From positions 682,001 to 746,000 of the forward strand of contig NZ_DAIRVK010000001.1 in the NCBI RefSeq assembly GCF_036802865.1: a stretch of DNA of 64,000 nt. The letters are read 5' to 3'. Both the position numbers and the translations under genes were made by a program. Below the pieces are notes generated by a model. It worked only from the letters and a program-made list of their open reading frames with translations, was not told the DNA's origin and made no database searches. The stretch's first letter is position 1. Each line of letters starts with the position of its first letter. Shown here in pieces: positions 46,648 to 55,078 of this stretch. The stretch comes from Sulfurospirillum sp036802865 (GTDB lineage Bacteria; Campylobacterota; Campylobacteria; Campylobacterales; Sulfurospirillaceae).

Positions 46648-47892
46648 ATGTATAAGGTTTTTTTAACCCTTTTTCTTCTGTTTCAGAGTCTCCATGCGTT
46701 TTTAAACACCGATAATAACTACGACAAACAACTTACCGCCCTTAAAAATTTCGATCTTCCAAACACTTTTTTGAAAGATTCCATCTTTATTTCAATGAAA
46801 GAAGATGTTGAAGTTTATAAGACCAAACACTTTTTGCGTACGTTAGAAAGTGGCGATCGTTTTGTGCCTATTTTGCAAAAAAAGATGCAAGAAGCAGGCG
46901 TTCCCACAGAGTTCTTATACCTAGCCATGACTGAATCCAGTTTTGATCCGTATTCATCTTCTCCTGCACGTGCTTCTGGCATTTGGCAGTTTATTCCTGA
47001 AACCGCGCGCCGCTATGGTTTAGTTGAGAATGCATATGTTGACGAACGACGTGATCCTGTCAAATCAACAGAAGCTGCGATTGCTTATCTTATGCGATTA
47101 CATGACATGTTTGGTAAGTGGTATTTAGCAGCACTTGCATATAATTGTGGAGAAGGTGCTGTTACCAAAGCTATCGCAAAAGCTGGAACAGATGACATCA
47201 ATGTTTTATTAGATGAAAATCAAAAATTCCTTCCAAAAGAGAGCAGACTTTATATTCGTAAAATTTTGATGATGAGTTTTGTCTCTGGTAGTACTGATAT
47301 TATGCTTGACAATGGCTCTGAGTATTTGCTCAATCGTGCCAATAATGCTACTTTTGTAAAAGTTTCTGTTCAAAATGGTACGCATCTGAGAGATGTGGCT
47401 GAGAGTATTGGTATTTCCCAAAATGAGCTAAAATCATATAATCCGCATCTTAAACATGCTTTTACTTCACCCATAGGGGATAAGAGCTATATTTACATCC
47501 CTCAAGACCGTCAAGTTGCCTTTAGTCAGAATTTTGATCAAACCAAACAACCTCAAAAATATGCTATTTACAGCACTCAAAAAGGTGATTCTCTTCAAAG
47601 TGTCGCTAAAAAATACGGCATGAGTTCACAATCTTTGATGGATCTTAATAATCTTAAAAGTGCAGCACTTAAACCTAAAATGGATATTGTTGTTCCTTTT
47701 GGTGTCAATGTTCCTGTCTCCGCACCTGTCGCAACTGTTGGCGTTGAAAAAATGTATGTTATTAAAGCAGGGGATACCATCGAAACAGTGTCTAAAAAAT
47801 ATGACATTCCTGTCGCACAATTGATTAAAGCAAATAAGAAAAAGAATGCACTTGTGAAAGTGGGAGAGAGTATTGTCATTCCAAAAAATTAG
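46648..47892 (+). CDS. mltD: Membrane-bound lytic transglycosylase D with LysM repeats
   Basis: A 414-residue periplasmic enzyme. A signal peptide (about 1-18) is followed by an SLT domain. Its catalytic Glu lies in AMTESSFDPYSSSPARASG (about E96), followed by IWQFIPETARRYGL and ALAYNCGEGAV. Three LysM-type repeats follow (near 230-280, a divergent one, 295-345 and 368-412); they bind peptidoglycan. It cleaves glycan strands to 1,6-anhydro products. No lipobox is seen, so it may not be lipid-anchored as E. coli MltD is. A strong AAAGGAG site precedes the ATG. rlpA overlaps its end by 20 nt. Confidence 0.9.
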   Translation: MYKVFLTLFLLFQSLHAFLNTDNNYDKQLTALKNFDLPNTFLKDSIFISMKEDVEVYKTKHFLRTLESGDRFVPILQKKMQEAGVPTEFLYLAMTESSFDPYSSSPARASGIWQFIPETARRYGLVENAYVDERRDPVKSTEAAIAYLMRLHDMFGKWYLAALAYNCGEGAVTKAIAKAGTDDINVLLDENQKFLPKESRLYIRKILMMSFVSGSTDIMLDNGSEYLLNRANNATFVKVSVQNGTHLRDVAESIGISQNELKSYNPHLKHAFTSPIGDKSYIYIPQDRQVAFSQNFDQTKQPQKYAIYSTQKGDSLQSVAKKYGMSSQSLMDLNNLKSAALKPKMDIVVPFGVNVPVSAPVATVGVEKMYVIKAGDTIETVSKKYDIPVAQLIKANKKKNALVKVGESIVIPKN

Positions 47893-48673
47893 TGGATTAA
47901 GCCTTTGTGTTATGATGCTTTTCTCCTTTTACGGATGTGCTTCAAAAAACGATAGTCATGCTTATCGTGGTCCAAGACCGACTCCAACAATGGCGCCACC
48001 TGAAGGCAGTGGTAGTATTAATGATTCTGCTGCGATGCACAGGGCTACGATGCGACCTTATACCATTGACGGTAAATCGTATACTCCAACGATGGTGAGT
48101 GTGGGGGATTATTTTAGTGGAATTTCCAGTTGGTATGGTAAAGATTTTCATGGTAAAAAAACTTCAAATGGTGAAGTTTATAATATGTATGACATGACTG
48201 CTGCACATAAGACACTTCCTATGAACACGATGCTGAAAGTCACCAATCTTAAAAACAATAAGAGCATTGTTGTTCGTGTTAATGACCGTGGACCTTTTGT
48301 AGGTACACGTATGATTGATCTTTCGTATACTGCAGCAACCCGTATCGATCTTGTTGCAAATGGAACAGGACCTGTCGGGATCGAAGTTATTGGTTTTGCA
48401 GGTGTTGTCGCCCCTGCAGGCGCACCTAAACAGAGTGTCGTAGAGACAGATTATCTCATTCAAATTGGCGCGTTTAGAAACAAAGAGGGTGCCACAAGGT
48501 TTGCTCAAAGCAATATGAATGTCAATAATCGCTACAATGCAATTATTAAAGAAGGCTCTTTTGAAAATGAGCCGATATACCGTGTATGGCTCAAAGGATT
48601 TGGCAGTGAAGCTGAAGCCTCTGACTTTATTGCAAAAGGGTCTTTTAAAGGCTCATTTATTGTAAGGGAATAG
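47873..48673 (+). CDS. rlpA: RlpA septal-ring lytic transglycosylase lipoprotein with SPOR domain
   Basis: A 266-residue lipoprotein: a signal with lipobox FYGC (Cys about 22), a DPBB domain (about 78-170), and a C-terminal SPOR domain (about 190-265, DYLIQIGAFRNKEGATRF). The DPBB has GISSWYGKDFHGKKTSNGE and VRVNDRGPF with the catalytic-type Asp. RlpA cleaves denuded glycans at division sites, and SPOR recruits it there. The start is TTG inside mltD, after GGGAGAGAG. Position next to mltD suggests joint wall remodelling. Confidence 0.9.
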   Translation: MSFQKISGLSLCVMMLFSFYGCASKNDSHAYRGPRPTPTMAPPEGSGSINDSAAMHRATMRPYTIDGKSYTPTMVSVGDYFSGISSWYGKDFHGKKTSNGEVYNMYDMTAAHKTLPMNTMLKVTNLKNNKSIVVRVNDRGPFVGTRMIDLSYTAATRIDLVANGTGPVGIEVIGFAGVVAPAGAPKQSVVETDYLIQIGAFRNKEGATRFAQSNMNVNNRYNAIIKEGSFENEPIYRVWLKGFGSEAEASDFIAKGSFKGSFIVRE

Positions 48674-48674
48674 T

Positions 48675-49247
48675 ATGCAGACATTACAAAGAAATACGAA
48701 AGAGACACAAATCAGTGTTGCATTAGACATCAATGGTACAGGTCAAGCAAAAATTGAAACGGGGATTGGTTTTTTTGACCATATGCTCGAAGCATTTGCA
48801 AAGCACTCACTCATTGATTTAACGCTTACCTGTAAAGGTGATACACACATTGATTTTCACCACAGTGTTGAAGATGTTGGCATTGTTTTGGGTCAAGCGC
48901 TTCGTGCTTCTTTGTACCCCATTTCTGGCGTTGAGCGCTATGGCAATGCAGTTGTCGTCATGGATGAAGCTGCTGTTGAGTGTGCTTTAGATCTTAGCAA
49001 CCGCCCTTACTTGGTGTATGAGATTGAGATGGAAGGTAAAGTAGGGGAGTTCGATGTAGAACTTGCTGAAGAGTTTTTTAGAGCTGTTATGAGTAATGCG
49101 GGCATTAGCGCTCATATTGTATCACGCCGTGGTAAAAACAAACACCATCTTTTAGAGGCTGCTTTTAAAGCATTTGCTGTGGCATTGCGTCGAAGTTTGG
49201 TCAAAAATGAGCGTATGGGAATCCCCAGTACAAAGGGTGTATTGTAA
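48675..49247 (+). CDS. hisB: Imidazoleglycerol-phosphate dehydratase
   Basis: A 190-residue monofunctional HisB for histidine synthesis. It has the duplicated metal-binding His motifs DHMLEAFAKHS near 37, DFHHSVEDVG near 62 and SRRGKNKHHLLEAAFKAFA near 155. No phosphatase domain is fused, so histidinol phosphatase must be encoded elsewhere. It is the only his gene in this cluster. The stop overlaps the next ATG by one base (TAATG). Confidence 0.95.
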   Translation: MQTLQRNTKETQISVALDINGTGQAKIETGIGFFDHMLEAFAKHSLIDLTLTCKGDTHIDFHHSVEDVGIVLGQALRASLYPISGVERYGNAVVVMDEAAVECALDLSNRPYLVYEIEMEGKVGEFDVELAEEFFRAVMSNAGISAHIVSRRGKNKHHLLEAAFKAFAVALRRSLVKNERMGIPSTKGVL

Positions 49248-49744
49248 TGATTGAATTATTGGTATTTGATGTCGACGGCTGTCTAACGGATGGTGGCATT
49301 ATGTATGGCAACAGTGATGCAGAAGAGTTTAAAACTTTTCATGTCAAAGATGGTTTTGGTATCGTTTCATGGATGAAATTAGGCAAAAAAACAGCTATTA
49401 TTACAGGTCGAAGTTCTCGTGTGGTGGATAAACGTGCCAAAGAGCTCGGCATTAATTATTTATATCAAGATGTTAAAAATAAAAAAGCAGTTCTTCAAGA
49501 GATATTAGAGAAAGAGGGATTGAATTTTAACCAAGTTGCTGCTATTGGGGATGATCTCAATGATTTAACGCTTTTACGAGCAGTTGGACTCTCTTTTGCT
49601 CCTGCTGATGCAATGTCTATGGTTGCAAAAGAGGTTGATGTTGTACTGACAAAAGAGGGTGGAAAAGCAGCGGTTAGAGAGATGATCGATATTGTAGTCG
49701 AAAAAGAAAATTTGAGTGAGGCATTTGTAAACCTTTGGCTGTAA
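49247..49744 (+). CDS. kdsC: 3-deoxy-D-manno-octulosonate 8-phosphate phosphatase
   Basis: A 165-residue HAD phosphatase of the KdsC type. The nucleophile motif is FDVDGCLTDGG (about 7-17), then KDGFGIVSWMKLGKK, ITGRSS and GDDLNDLTLL near 109. It dephosphorylates KDO-8-P to KDO for LPS inner core. It lacks a cap domain, as the tetrameric C0-type HAD proteins do. It precedes lptC and lptA, so the cluster groups LPS synthesis and transport. Confidence 0.92.
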   Translation: MIELLVFDVDGCLTDGGIMYGNSDAEEFKTFHVKDGFGIVSWMKLGKKTAIITGRSSRVVDKRAKELGINYLYQDVKNKKAVLQEILEKEGLNFNQVAAIGDDLNDLTLLRAVGLSFAPADAMSMVAKEVDVVLTKEGGKAAVREMIDIVVEKENLSEAFVNLWL

Positions 49745-50280
49745 AACTTCTTTCTTATGCAACGCTTCTCTTTTTTGGTATGATGGTTTTTTTAATGATT
49801 AAAGAACCCTATACGATTAACATAGTTGATAGTAATGGCAATTTAATCCCTGCCATTGAACTGTTTAATGCCCAAAATTATCAGATCAAAGAAAATAGTA
49901 TTGAGAGTGTTGTTCATGCAGAGCGTGTAGAACGCTATAATGATTTTGATAAATTGTATGTCATTAATGCTGATCATAAAACCAAAGAAGGGTTAATTGG
50001 AAAATTGACTTCTGATGAAGGTATGTTGCAAAATAAGATTATGCATTTTAAAACCAATTCACACTATTATAGAAATGATGGCGTCTCTTTAGACGGAGAA
50101 GATATTTTTTATGATATGCAAAAAGAGATTTTAAGCAGTGAAAAACCCTTTATTTTTGCACAACAGCAAAGCCGTAGCCATGGGCTTTCATTTGTTTATC
50201 AGATGAAAGAAGGCACAATAAGCGCCATTAATATACATTCATTTATACAAGAACCAGAAAGAAAGAAGAAAAATAGATGA
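49735..50280 (+). CDS. lptC: LptC-like LPS export protein
   Basis: A 181-residue bitopic protein. One N-terminal helix (about 5-22) precedes a periplasmic beta-jellyroll-like region with NSIESVVHAERVERYNDFDKLY and HFKTNSHYYRNDGVSLDGEDIFYD, typical of LptC. LptC bridges LptBFG with LptA in LPS transport. LptC is weakly conserved, so the call depends partly on the neighbours kdsC and lptA. The TTG start overlaps kdsC by 10 nt, and lptA follows with an ATGA overlap. Confidence 0.83.
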   Translation: MAVKLLSYATLLFFGMMVFLMIKEPYTINIVDSNGNLIPAIELFNAQNYQIKENSIESVVHAERVERYNDFDKLYVINADHKTKEGLIGKLTSDEGMLQNKIMHFKTNSHYYRNDGVSLDGEDIFYDMQKEILSSEKPFIFAQQQSRSHGLSFVYQMKEGTISAINIHSFIQEPERKKKNR

Positions 50281-50741
50281 GAAAAATTATAGCACTCTGT
50301 TTATGTGCTTCATGTATGCTTGTAGCTGCGGAAGTAGAAGTGACTGCCGATAAATTCTTTGCCGATGAGAGCAAAAAAATCAGCATTTTTGAAGGGCATG
50401 TTGTTGTCATCAAAGAGGGAGATAAACTCACCGCTAAAAAAATCGTAATCGAATTTGATGATAAAAAGCAACCTCTTCGTTATATTGCGACTGGCGAGGC
50501 TAAAGGCAATATTACGATGAATCAAAAGAAGTATTATGGCGAAGCTGAGAAGATGATTTATGAGCCTAATAAAAGCCTTTATACCTTTGAAAAAAAAGCA
50601 TTTTTGCACGAGATTGAAACCGATAAAAAAGTTTATGGTGATTTTATTCGTGTTGATCAAATCAGCGGTCAATACGATGTCGATGGCAAAGGCGCAGGCC
50701 CTGTGAAATTTATCTTTAAAATTGAGGATAAAAAACAGTGA
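50277..50741 (+). CDS. lptA: LptA-like periplasmic LPS transport protein
   Basis: A 154-residue OstA/LptA-family protein. A signal peptide (about 1-18, ending VAA) precedes VEVTADKFFADESKKISIFEGHVVVIKEGD, the start of the bridging beta-jellyroll. GEAKGNITMNQKKYYGEA continues the fold. It forms the periplasmic LPS bridge between LptC and LptD. lptB is not adjacent in this window. It overlaps engB by 4 nt. Confidence 0.9.
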   Translation: MRKIIALCLCASCMLVAAEVEVTADKFFADESKKISIFEGHVVVIKEGDKLTAKKIVIEFDDKKQPLRYIATGEAKGNITMNQKKYYGEAEKMIYEPNKSLYTFEKKAFLHEIETDKKVYGDFIRVDQISGQYDVDGKGAGPVKFIFKIEDKKQ

Positions 50742-51340
50742 TAAGAGTTAAAAACGCCTTTTTTGTGAAGTCTGCTTCCAAGATGGAAGAGACAACACCT
50801 GAGGGAATGAGTGAAGTCGCTTTTATTGGACGTAGTAATGTGGGCAAAAGCTCTATCATTAATGCACTGACCAATAAAAAAGGGCTTGCTAAAAGCTCTT
50901 CAACTCCGGGTAAAACACGGTTGATTAACTTCTTTCAAGTTGTGATCGAGAAAGATGAAAAAACATACCATACACAACTCGTGGACCTCCCTGGTTTTGG
51001 GTATGCAAGAGTATCTCATAGTCTAAAAGAAGAGTGGCAAAAAAACCTAACAGATTACATTAAAAAACGTGTTTCTATTCGTGTGTTTGTCCATCTTGTG
51101 GATTCACGCCATCCTTTTTTAGAGATTGATGAAGCAGTGCATAATTATTTATCTGAGATTGTAAGACCAGATCAGACAATTTTGCGTATTTTTACAAAGC
51201 TTGATAAATTAAAACAGAGTGAGATTAGTGTTATCAAGAAAAATTATCCTAATGCTATTTTGGTTTCAAGCAGTAGTAAAAAAGGAATTGATAAAGCTTT
51301 GAGCGCTATTTTTGATACACTTTTTGGAGATCAAGCATGA
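50738..51340 (+). CDS. engB: YsxC/EngB ribosome-assembly GTPase
   Basis: A 200-residue GTPase: G1 GRSNVGKSSI near 31, G2-region T in STPGKTR, G3 DLPGFG near 83, G4 TKLDKLK near 149 and G5 VSSSSKKG near 172. It helps mature the large ribosomal subunit. The start is GTG. It is widely found next to lptA in Campylobacterota as far as I recall, and the 4-nt overlap indicates coupling. Confidence 0.93.
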   Translation: MIRVKNAFFVKSASKMEETTPEGMSEVAFIGRSNVGKSSIINALTNKKGLAKSSSTPGKTRLINFFQVVIEKDEKTYHTQLVDLPGFGYARVSHSLKEEWQKNLTDYIKKRVSIRVFVHLVDSRHPFLEIDEAVHNYLSEIVRPDQTILRIFTKLDKLKQSEISVIKKNYPNAILVSSSSKKGIDKALSAIFDTLFGDQA

Positions 51341-51795
51341 TTACCTACACCAAAGCAAAGTTGAGTGATATTGTTCATATGCAAGATGTTGTCAAGCCAG
51401 AAGTAGAGAAAGGTATTATTCTTTTTAGAAGCTCAGATGAGATGGCAACCAATATTCGCTCTTACATTCTTGCAAAAGAAAATGAGCAGATTATTGGATT
51501 TGGAGCTTTGCATTTTCATGCGGATGATTTGGCAGAGATTCGAAGTTTGGTCGTTAAAGATGGTTTTCGTGGACATGGAATTGGTAAAGGGATTATTCAG
51601 AGTCTTCTTCTTGAGGGAGAAAATTTAGGTGTTAAAAAAGTCTTTACATTAACCTATCAAAAAGCATTTTTCGAGTCTGTTGGTTTTAGTGAAATACCCA
51701 AAGAAGCACTGCCTGCACATAAAATTTGGGCAGATTGTATTAAATGTAAACATTTTCCAATATGCGACGAAATAGCACTGATCAAAACTATCTAA
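51337..51795 (+). CDS. GNAT acetyltransferase, short N-acetylglutamate-synthase-like
   Basis: A 152-residue GNAT protein. The acetyl-CoA motif is VVKDGFRGHGIGKGII near 74. AEIRSLVV before it, LTYQKAFFESVGF near 105 and the C-terminal WADCIKCKHFPICDE (three Cys) match short-form ArgA proteins. These acetylate glutamate in the first step of arginine synthesis. The Cys cluster might bind a metal. The position between engB and the mreD-like gene is not informative. Substrate assignment is by resemblance. Confidence 0.78.
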   Translation: MITYTKAKLSDIVHMQDVVKPEVEKGIILFRSSDEMATNIRSYILAKENEQIIGFGALHFHADDLAEIRSLVVKDGFRGHGIGKGIIQSLLLEGENLGVKKVFTLTYQKAFFESVGFSEIPKEALPAHKIWADCIKCKHFPICDEIALIKTI

Positions 51796-52235
51796 ATTTT
51801 TTTTGGATCAGTGGATGGCTCTTTTGTGGGCTTGTTATGTCTTCACTCTATCCGCTTATCCCTTCCTTTGCAGGCGTTATATTTTGCTATCTTCTGATTC
51901 ATTTTAATCGCCGTGAAGAAAATGCCCTATCTCTATTTTTAAGTTTCTTATATCTGTGTCTGTATGATCTTACCAAAGGGTTTTACTTTTTCTCTTACAT
52001 CCTTGTGTTTGCAATTTTTTATAAATTTGCAATTTATAAAATTCAAAATGTCATCACATGCAATAACTGTATTCTTGCAGTGTATGTCACAATTGCCTAT
52101 CTTGGGCATTTTTTGCTAAATGCTTTTTTTGCCTATTTGGATAATGAGTCTTTCCCTTATTTCTCAAATTATTATTTTTATTATATTGCCATTGATTCGC
52201 TTGTCTCTTTTATGTTGTTTAAGGTGACACGATGA
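51762..52235 (+). CDS. MreD-like small membrane protein
   Basis: A 157-residue protein with about five membrane helices filling most of its length. The residues do not reveal a family to me. Size, topology and its place directly before mrdA suggest MreD, the elongasome membrane component whose sequence is poorly conserved. It overlaps the previous gene by 34 nt, and mrdA by ATGA. An alternative is an uncharacterised membrane protein unrelated to MreD. Confidence 0.6.
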   Translation: MRRNSTDQNYLNFFWISGWLFCGLVMSSLYPLIPSFAGVIFCYLLIHFNRREENALSLFLSFLYLCLYDLTKGFYFFSYILVFAIFYKFAIYKIQNVITCNNCILAVYVTIAYLGHFLLNAFFAYLDNESFPYFSNYYFYYIAIDSLVSFMLFKVTR

Positions 52236-54046
52236 GAATTAAGATTGTTCTTGGTATCTTCATTTCGGTGTGGATCGCCCTCTTGGTCAGGGTTTATTAT
52301 GTAAGCATTAAATCCAATGCCTATTATGAAGAAATTGCCAAACAAAATGCGGTCAAAGTAGAAGAATTAGCTCCTTTACGTGGTGTTATCTTGGATCGAA
52401 ATCTTAATCCTCTTTCTGTCAACCGCCTAGGTTTTTCTATTGGTATTAAACCAAGATTGAGTTTCAAAGCCAATCGTGCTATTTTGGATGCTGAAATCGC
52501 ATTTTTAGGTGAAGTTTTGCCTGAGTTTAGCGTTAAAGATTTAACCAAAGAGTATCTCAAAGCAGATTCGGCATATAACCATGACTATGTAGAAGTTATC
52601 GGATTTATTCCCTATGATAAACTTATTCCCCAGTTTGCAAAAATTGCACAGCATGACAATCTCAGAATTAAAATTACCTCAAAACGGCACTATCCTTATG
52701 GTTCATTGGCCTCCCATGTTATAGGCTATGTTGGAAAATCCAATACCCAAGATGTTTCGGAAGATGCAACCGCAAAGCTGGTAGGTTTCTCAGGAAAAAC
52801 AGGTATAGAAAAGTACTACAATACTATTCTCCAAGGTATGAAAGGCGAGAAAAAAACCAAAGTGACTGCGTTTAATCAAGAAATTGAGCAGGTCAGTAAA
52901 ACACTTCCGGTGAGTAATGATCTTGTCCTCAGTCTCGATTTGGAATTGCAACGTTACATTGCAACGCTCTTTGGCGATGATAGCGGTGCTGTGGTTGTTA
53001 TGAATGCTAAAAATGGCGAGATATTGGCTGCGGCAAGCTTTCCCGAATATGATCTTAATAAATTTGTCAGTGGAATTTTACGTGAAGAGTGGGCATTGTT
53101 AGCCAATGATCTTAATCACCCTTTTACCAATAAATTGGTTAATGGTCTCTACCCTCCAGGTTCTGTTGTGAAAATGGGTGTTGGAATGGCAATGATGAAC
53201 TCTGGTATTATTAGCCCAAACACTACCTTTGAATCGACCGGTACAATGGAACTTGGGGGAAGGGTTTTTCGTGACTGGAAAAAAGAAGGACACGGGATGA
53301 TCTCTTATGTGCGTGCCATTAAAGAAAGCTGTGATGACTATTTTTACAAAGCAAGCCTTAAAACGGGCATTGATAACATTGCTCCCTTTCTCTCCAAAAT
53401 AGGTTTTGCAGCTAAAACAGGCATTGATCTTCCTCGTGAATTTACAGGCACCGTCCCCAGTCGTGAGTGGAAAAAAGCACGTTTTGGAAAAGGATGGTCT
53501 CAAGGTGAAACATTGATTAGCTCAATCGGTCAAGGTTACTTTCTTGTAACACCAGTACAGGTTGCAAAATATACTGCTTTTCTAGCCACTGGCAATGGCG
53601 TAACACCCCATTTTGTACGAAAAATTAACGATTCACTGGTTGATTTTCCGGTAGATCCTAATATTGTCAGTGAAAATGAAAAACGTTTTTTAAAAGTGAC
53701 GCGTGATGGTATGTATGAGGTTGCCAATGTTCAAGGTGGTACGGCTCTGAGACATATTAATGTCACAGCCCCTTTTAAAATAGCAGCTAAAACAGGAACA
53801 GCCCAAGTTGTGGGTATCGCACAAACGGATAAAAAGCGTATGAGAGAAGAAGATATGGACTATTATCAACGCTCTCACGCATGGCTCACGACATATGGAC
53901 CGTTTGAGAATCCTCAATATGTCGTAACTGTTTTGGTTGAACATGGCGGACATGGTGGCTCAGAGGGTGGACCTATTGCTTCTAAAGTATTTGACAAGCT
54001 CTATCAAATGGGTTATATTACAGTTGATGCGCCAAAAGGAAAATAG
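52232..54046 (+). CDS. mrdA: Penicillin-binding protein 2 (elongasome transpeptidase)
   Basis: A 604-residue class B PBP. One N-terminal helix (about 5-22) precedes a dimerisation domain with RGVILDRNLNPL near 50. The transpeptidase core has GAVVVMNAKNGEILAAASFPEYD, SxxK in PPGSVVKM (Ser about 311), an SCD motif in KESCDD near 367 and KTGTA near 520. It cross-links peptidoglycan with RodA for rod-shape growth. The preceding MreD-like gene and the rodA gene at 22-23 kb fit this role. Confidence 0.95.
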   Translation: MRIKIVLGIFISVWIALLVRVYYVSIKSNAYYEEIAKQNAVKVEELAPLRGVILDRNLNPLSVNRLGFSIGIKPRLSFKANRAILDAEIAFLGEVLPEFSVKDLTKEYLKADSAYNHDYVEVIGFIPYDKLIPQFAKIAQHDNLRIKITSKRHYPYGSLASHVIGYVGKSNTQDVSEDATAKLVGFSGKTGIEKYYNTILQGMKGEKKTKVTAFNQEIEQVSKTLPVSNDLVLSLDLELQRYIATLFGDDSGAVVVMNAKNGEILAAASFPEYDLNKFVSGILREEWALLANDLNHPFTNKLVNGLYPPGSVVKMGVGMAMMNSGIISPNTTFESTGTMELGGRVFRDWKKEGHGMISYVRAIKESCDDYFYKASLKTGIDNIAPFLSKIGFAAKTGIDLPREFTGTVPSREWKKARFGKGWSQGETLISSIGQGYFLVTPVQVAKYTAFLATGNGVTPHFVRKINDSLVDFPVDPNIVSENEKRFLKVTRDGMYEVANVQGGTALRHINVTAPFKIAAKTGTAQVVGIAQTDKKRMREEDMDYYQRSHAWLTTYGPFENPQYVVTVLVEHGGHGGSEGGPIASKVFDKLYQMGYITVDAPKGK

Positions 54047-54064
54047 TTAGAAGTAAAGAATGAC

Positions 54065-54643
54065 TTACAGTCCTGTGATGTCGATGGTGTATTCGATTTT
54101 TTGAGCAACTTCTTGCGCTATTTTCACTCCAAAAAGCTCTCGTAAGAGGTAAAATCCTAGTTCTATTCCTGAGCTAACACCTCCTGCGGTAATAATCTTC
54201 CCATCTTGAACTACTTTTGATGAAACAACATTAACACCATAGCGAGAAAGCTCATCAAAAGCACTGTGATACGTGGTTGCCTCTTTACCCATCAAGACTC
54301 CAGCTTCCGCAAGGAAAAAGGCTCCTGTGCAGACAGACGCGAGGTAGGTTACGTTTTCGTGCTGTTTGTGAATGAAATTTTGTATAGAGGGCTCTTTCAT
54401 CCACTGTGTTCGACCTTTTCCTCCAGGGAAAAGCAAAATATCTAAATGAGGGCAATCGTGTAATGTAACATCGGGAAGAATACGAAGCCCATTGAAAGCC
54501 TGAACAGGATCAAGTGAGGGGGCAATTAAAAGAACTTTCGTACTATTGGATTGCACTTTGTTGATATAACTTAGAACCTCAAAAGGACCAACAAAATCTA
54601 GCTCTTCCACTTGGGGGAAAATCACAATACCAATCGTAATCAT
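54065..54643 (-). CDS. DJ-1/PfpI-family protein (isonitrile hydratase-like)
   Basis: A 192-residue class I glutamine-amidotransferase-like protein. The nucleophile elbow is SVCTGAFFLAEAG (Cys about 105). TTYHSAFDELSRYG and TAGGVSSGIELGFYLL are typical of the InhA/isonitrile-hydratase and AraC-N-terminal branch. No HTH domain is attached. Homologues include hydratases, glyoxalases and stress proteins, so the reaction is unknown. It follows ybeY by 3 nt and may be co-transcribed. It converges on mrdA. Confidence 0.8.
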   Translation of the reverse strand: MITIGIVIFPQVEELDFVGPFEVLSYINKVQSNSTKVLLIAPSLDPVQAFNGLRILPDVTLHDCPHLDILLFPGGKGRTQWMKEPSIQNFIHKQHENVTYLASVCTGAFFLAEAGVLMGKEATTYHSAFDELSRYGVNVVSSKVVQDGKIITAGGVSSGIELGFYLLRELFGVKIAQEVAQKIEYTIDITGL

Positions 54644-54646
54644 AGG

Positions 54647-55066
54647 TTACTCCTCCGTGCGAACTATTAAACTCGATGGTAAATTATACTGCTTTATCCA
54701 TGCTTTTTCTTCTTCTCTCATTTGCCCATTATCTACCTCATGGTCAAAACCAAGCAAATGAAGCATACCATGAATAAACAACAGCGTTATCTCTTCTTCG
54801 TGTGTATGCCCAAGTTCTTTCGCTTTTTGTTCCGCCAGTTCGTAGTTAATGACGATAGAGCCTAAGGGGGCATGAGGAAAATTTTCGACAGGGAAGCTTA
54901 AGACATCGGTTGTTTTGTCCATTCCCCGATGTTCAAGGTTGAGTTCATGCATACTTGTACCATCGATGATAACCAGTTCAACCTCTTTGGGTGTATGTTC
55001 TGTACATATTTGCTCCAAGATGGTTACATGTAGAGGTATATTGGATTCGTTTTCAATCTGTAGCAT
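54647..55066 (-). CDS. ybeY: Endoribonuclease YbeY
   Basis: A 139-residue YbeY/UPF0054 protein. The zinc-binding motif is HGMLHLLGFDHE (about 99-110), and TTDVLSFPVE near 50 is the other family hallmark. YbeY takes part in 16S rRNA 3' maturation and ribosome quality control. It lies 12 nt downstream of the Mur-N-domain gene, in a reverse operon with metG at the head. Confidence 0.93.
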   Translation of the reverse strand: MLQIENESNIPLHVTILEQICTEHTPKEVELVIIDGTSMHELNLEHRGMDKTTDVLSFPVENFPHAPLGSIVINYELAEQKAKELGHTHEEEITLLFIHGMLHLLGFDHEVDNGQMREEEKAWIKQYNLPSSLIVRTEE

Positions 55067-55078
55067 GAAAAGCTCCTT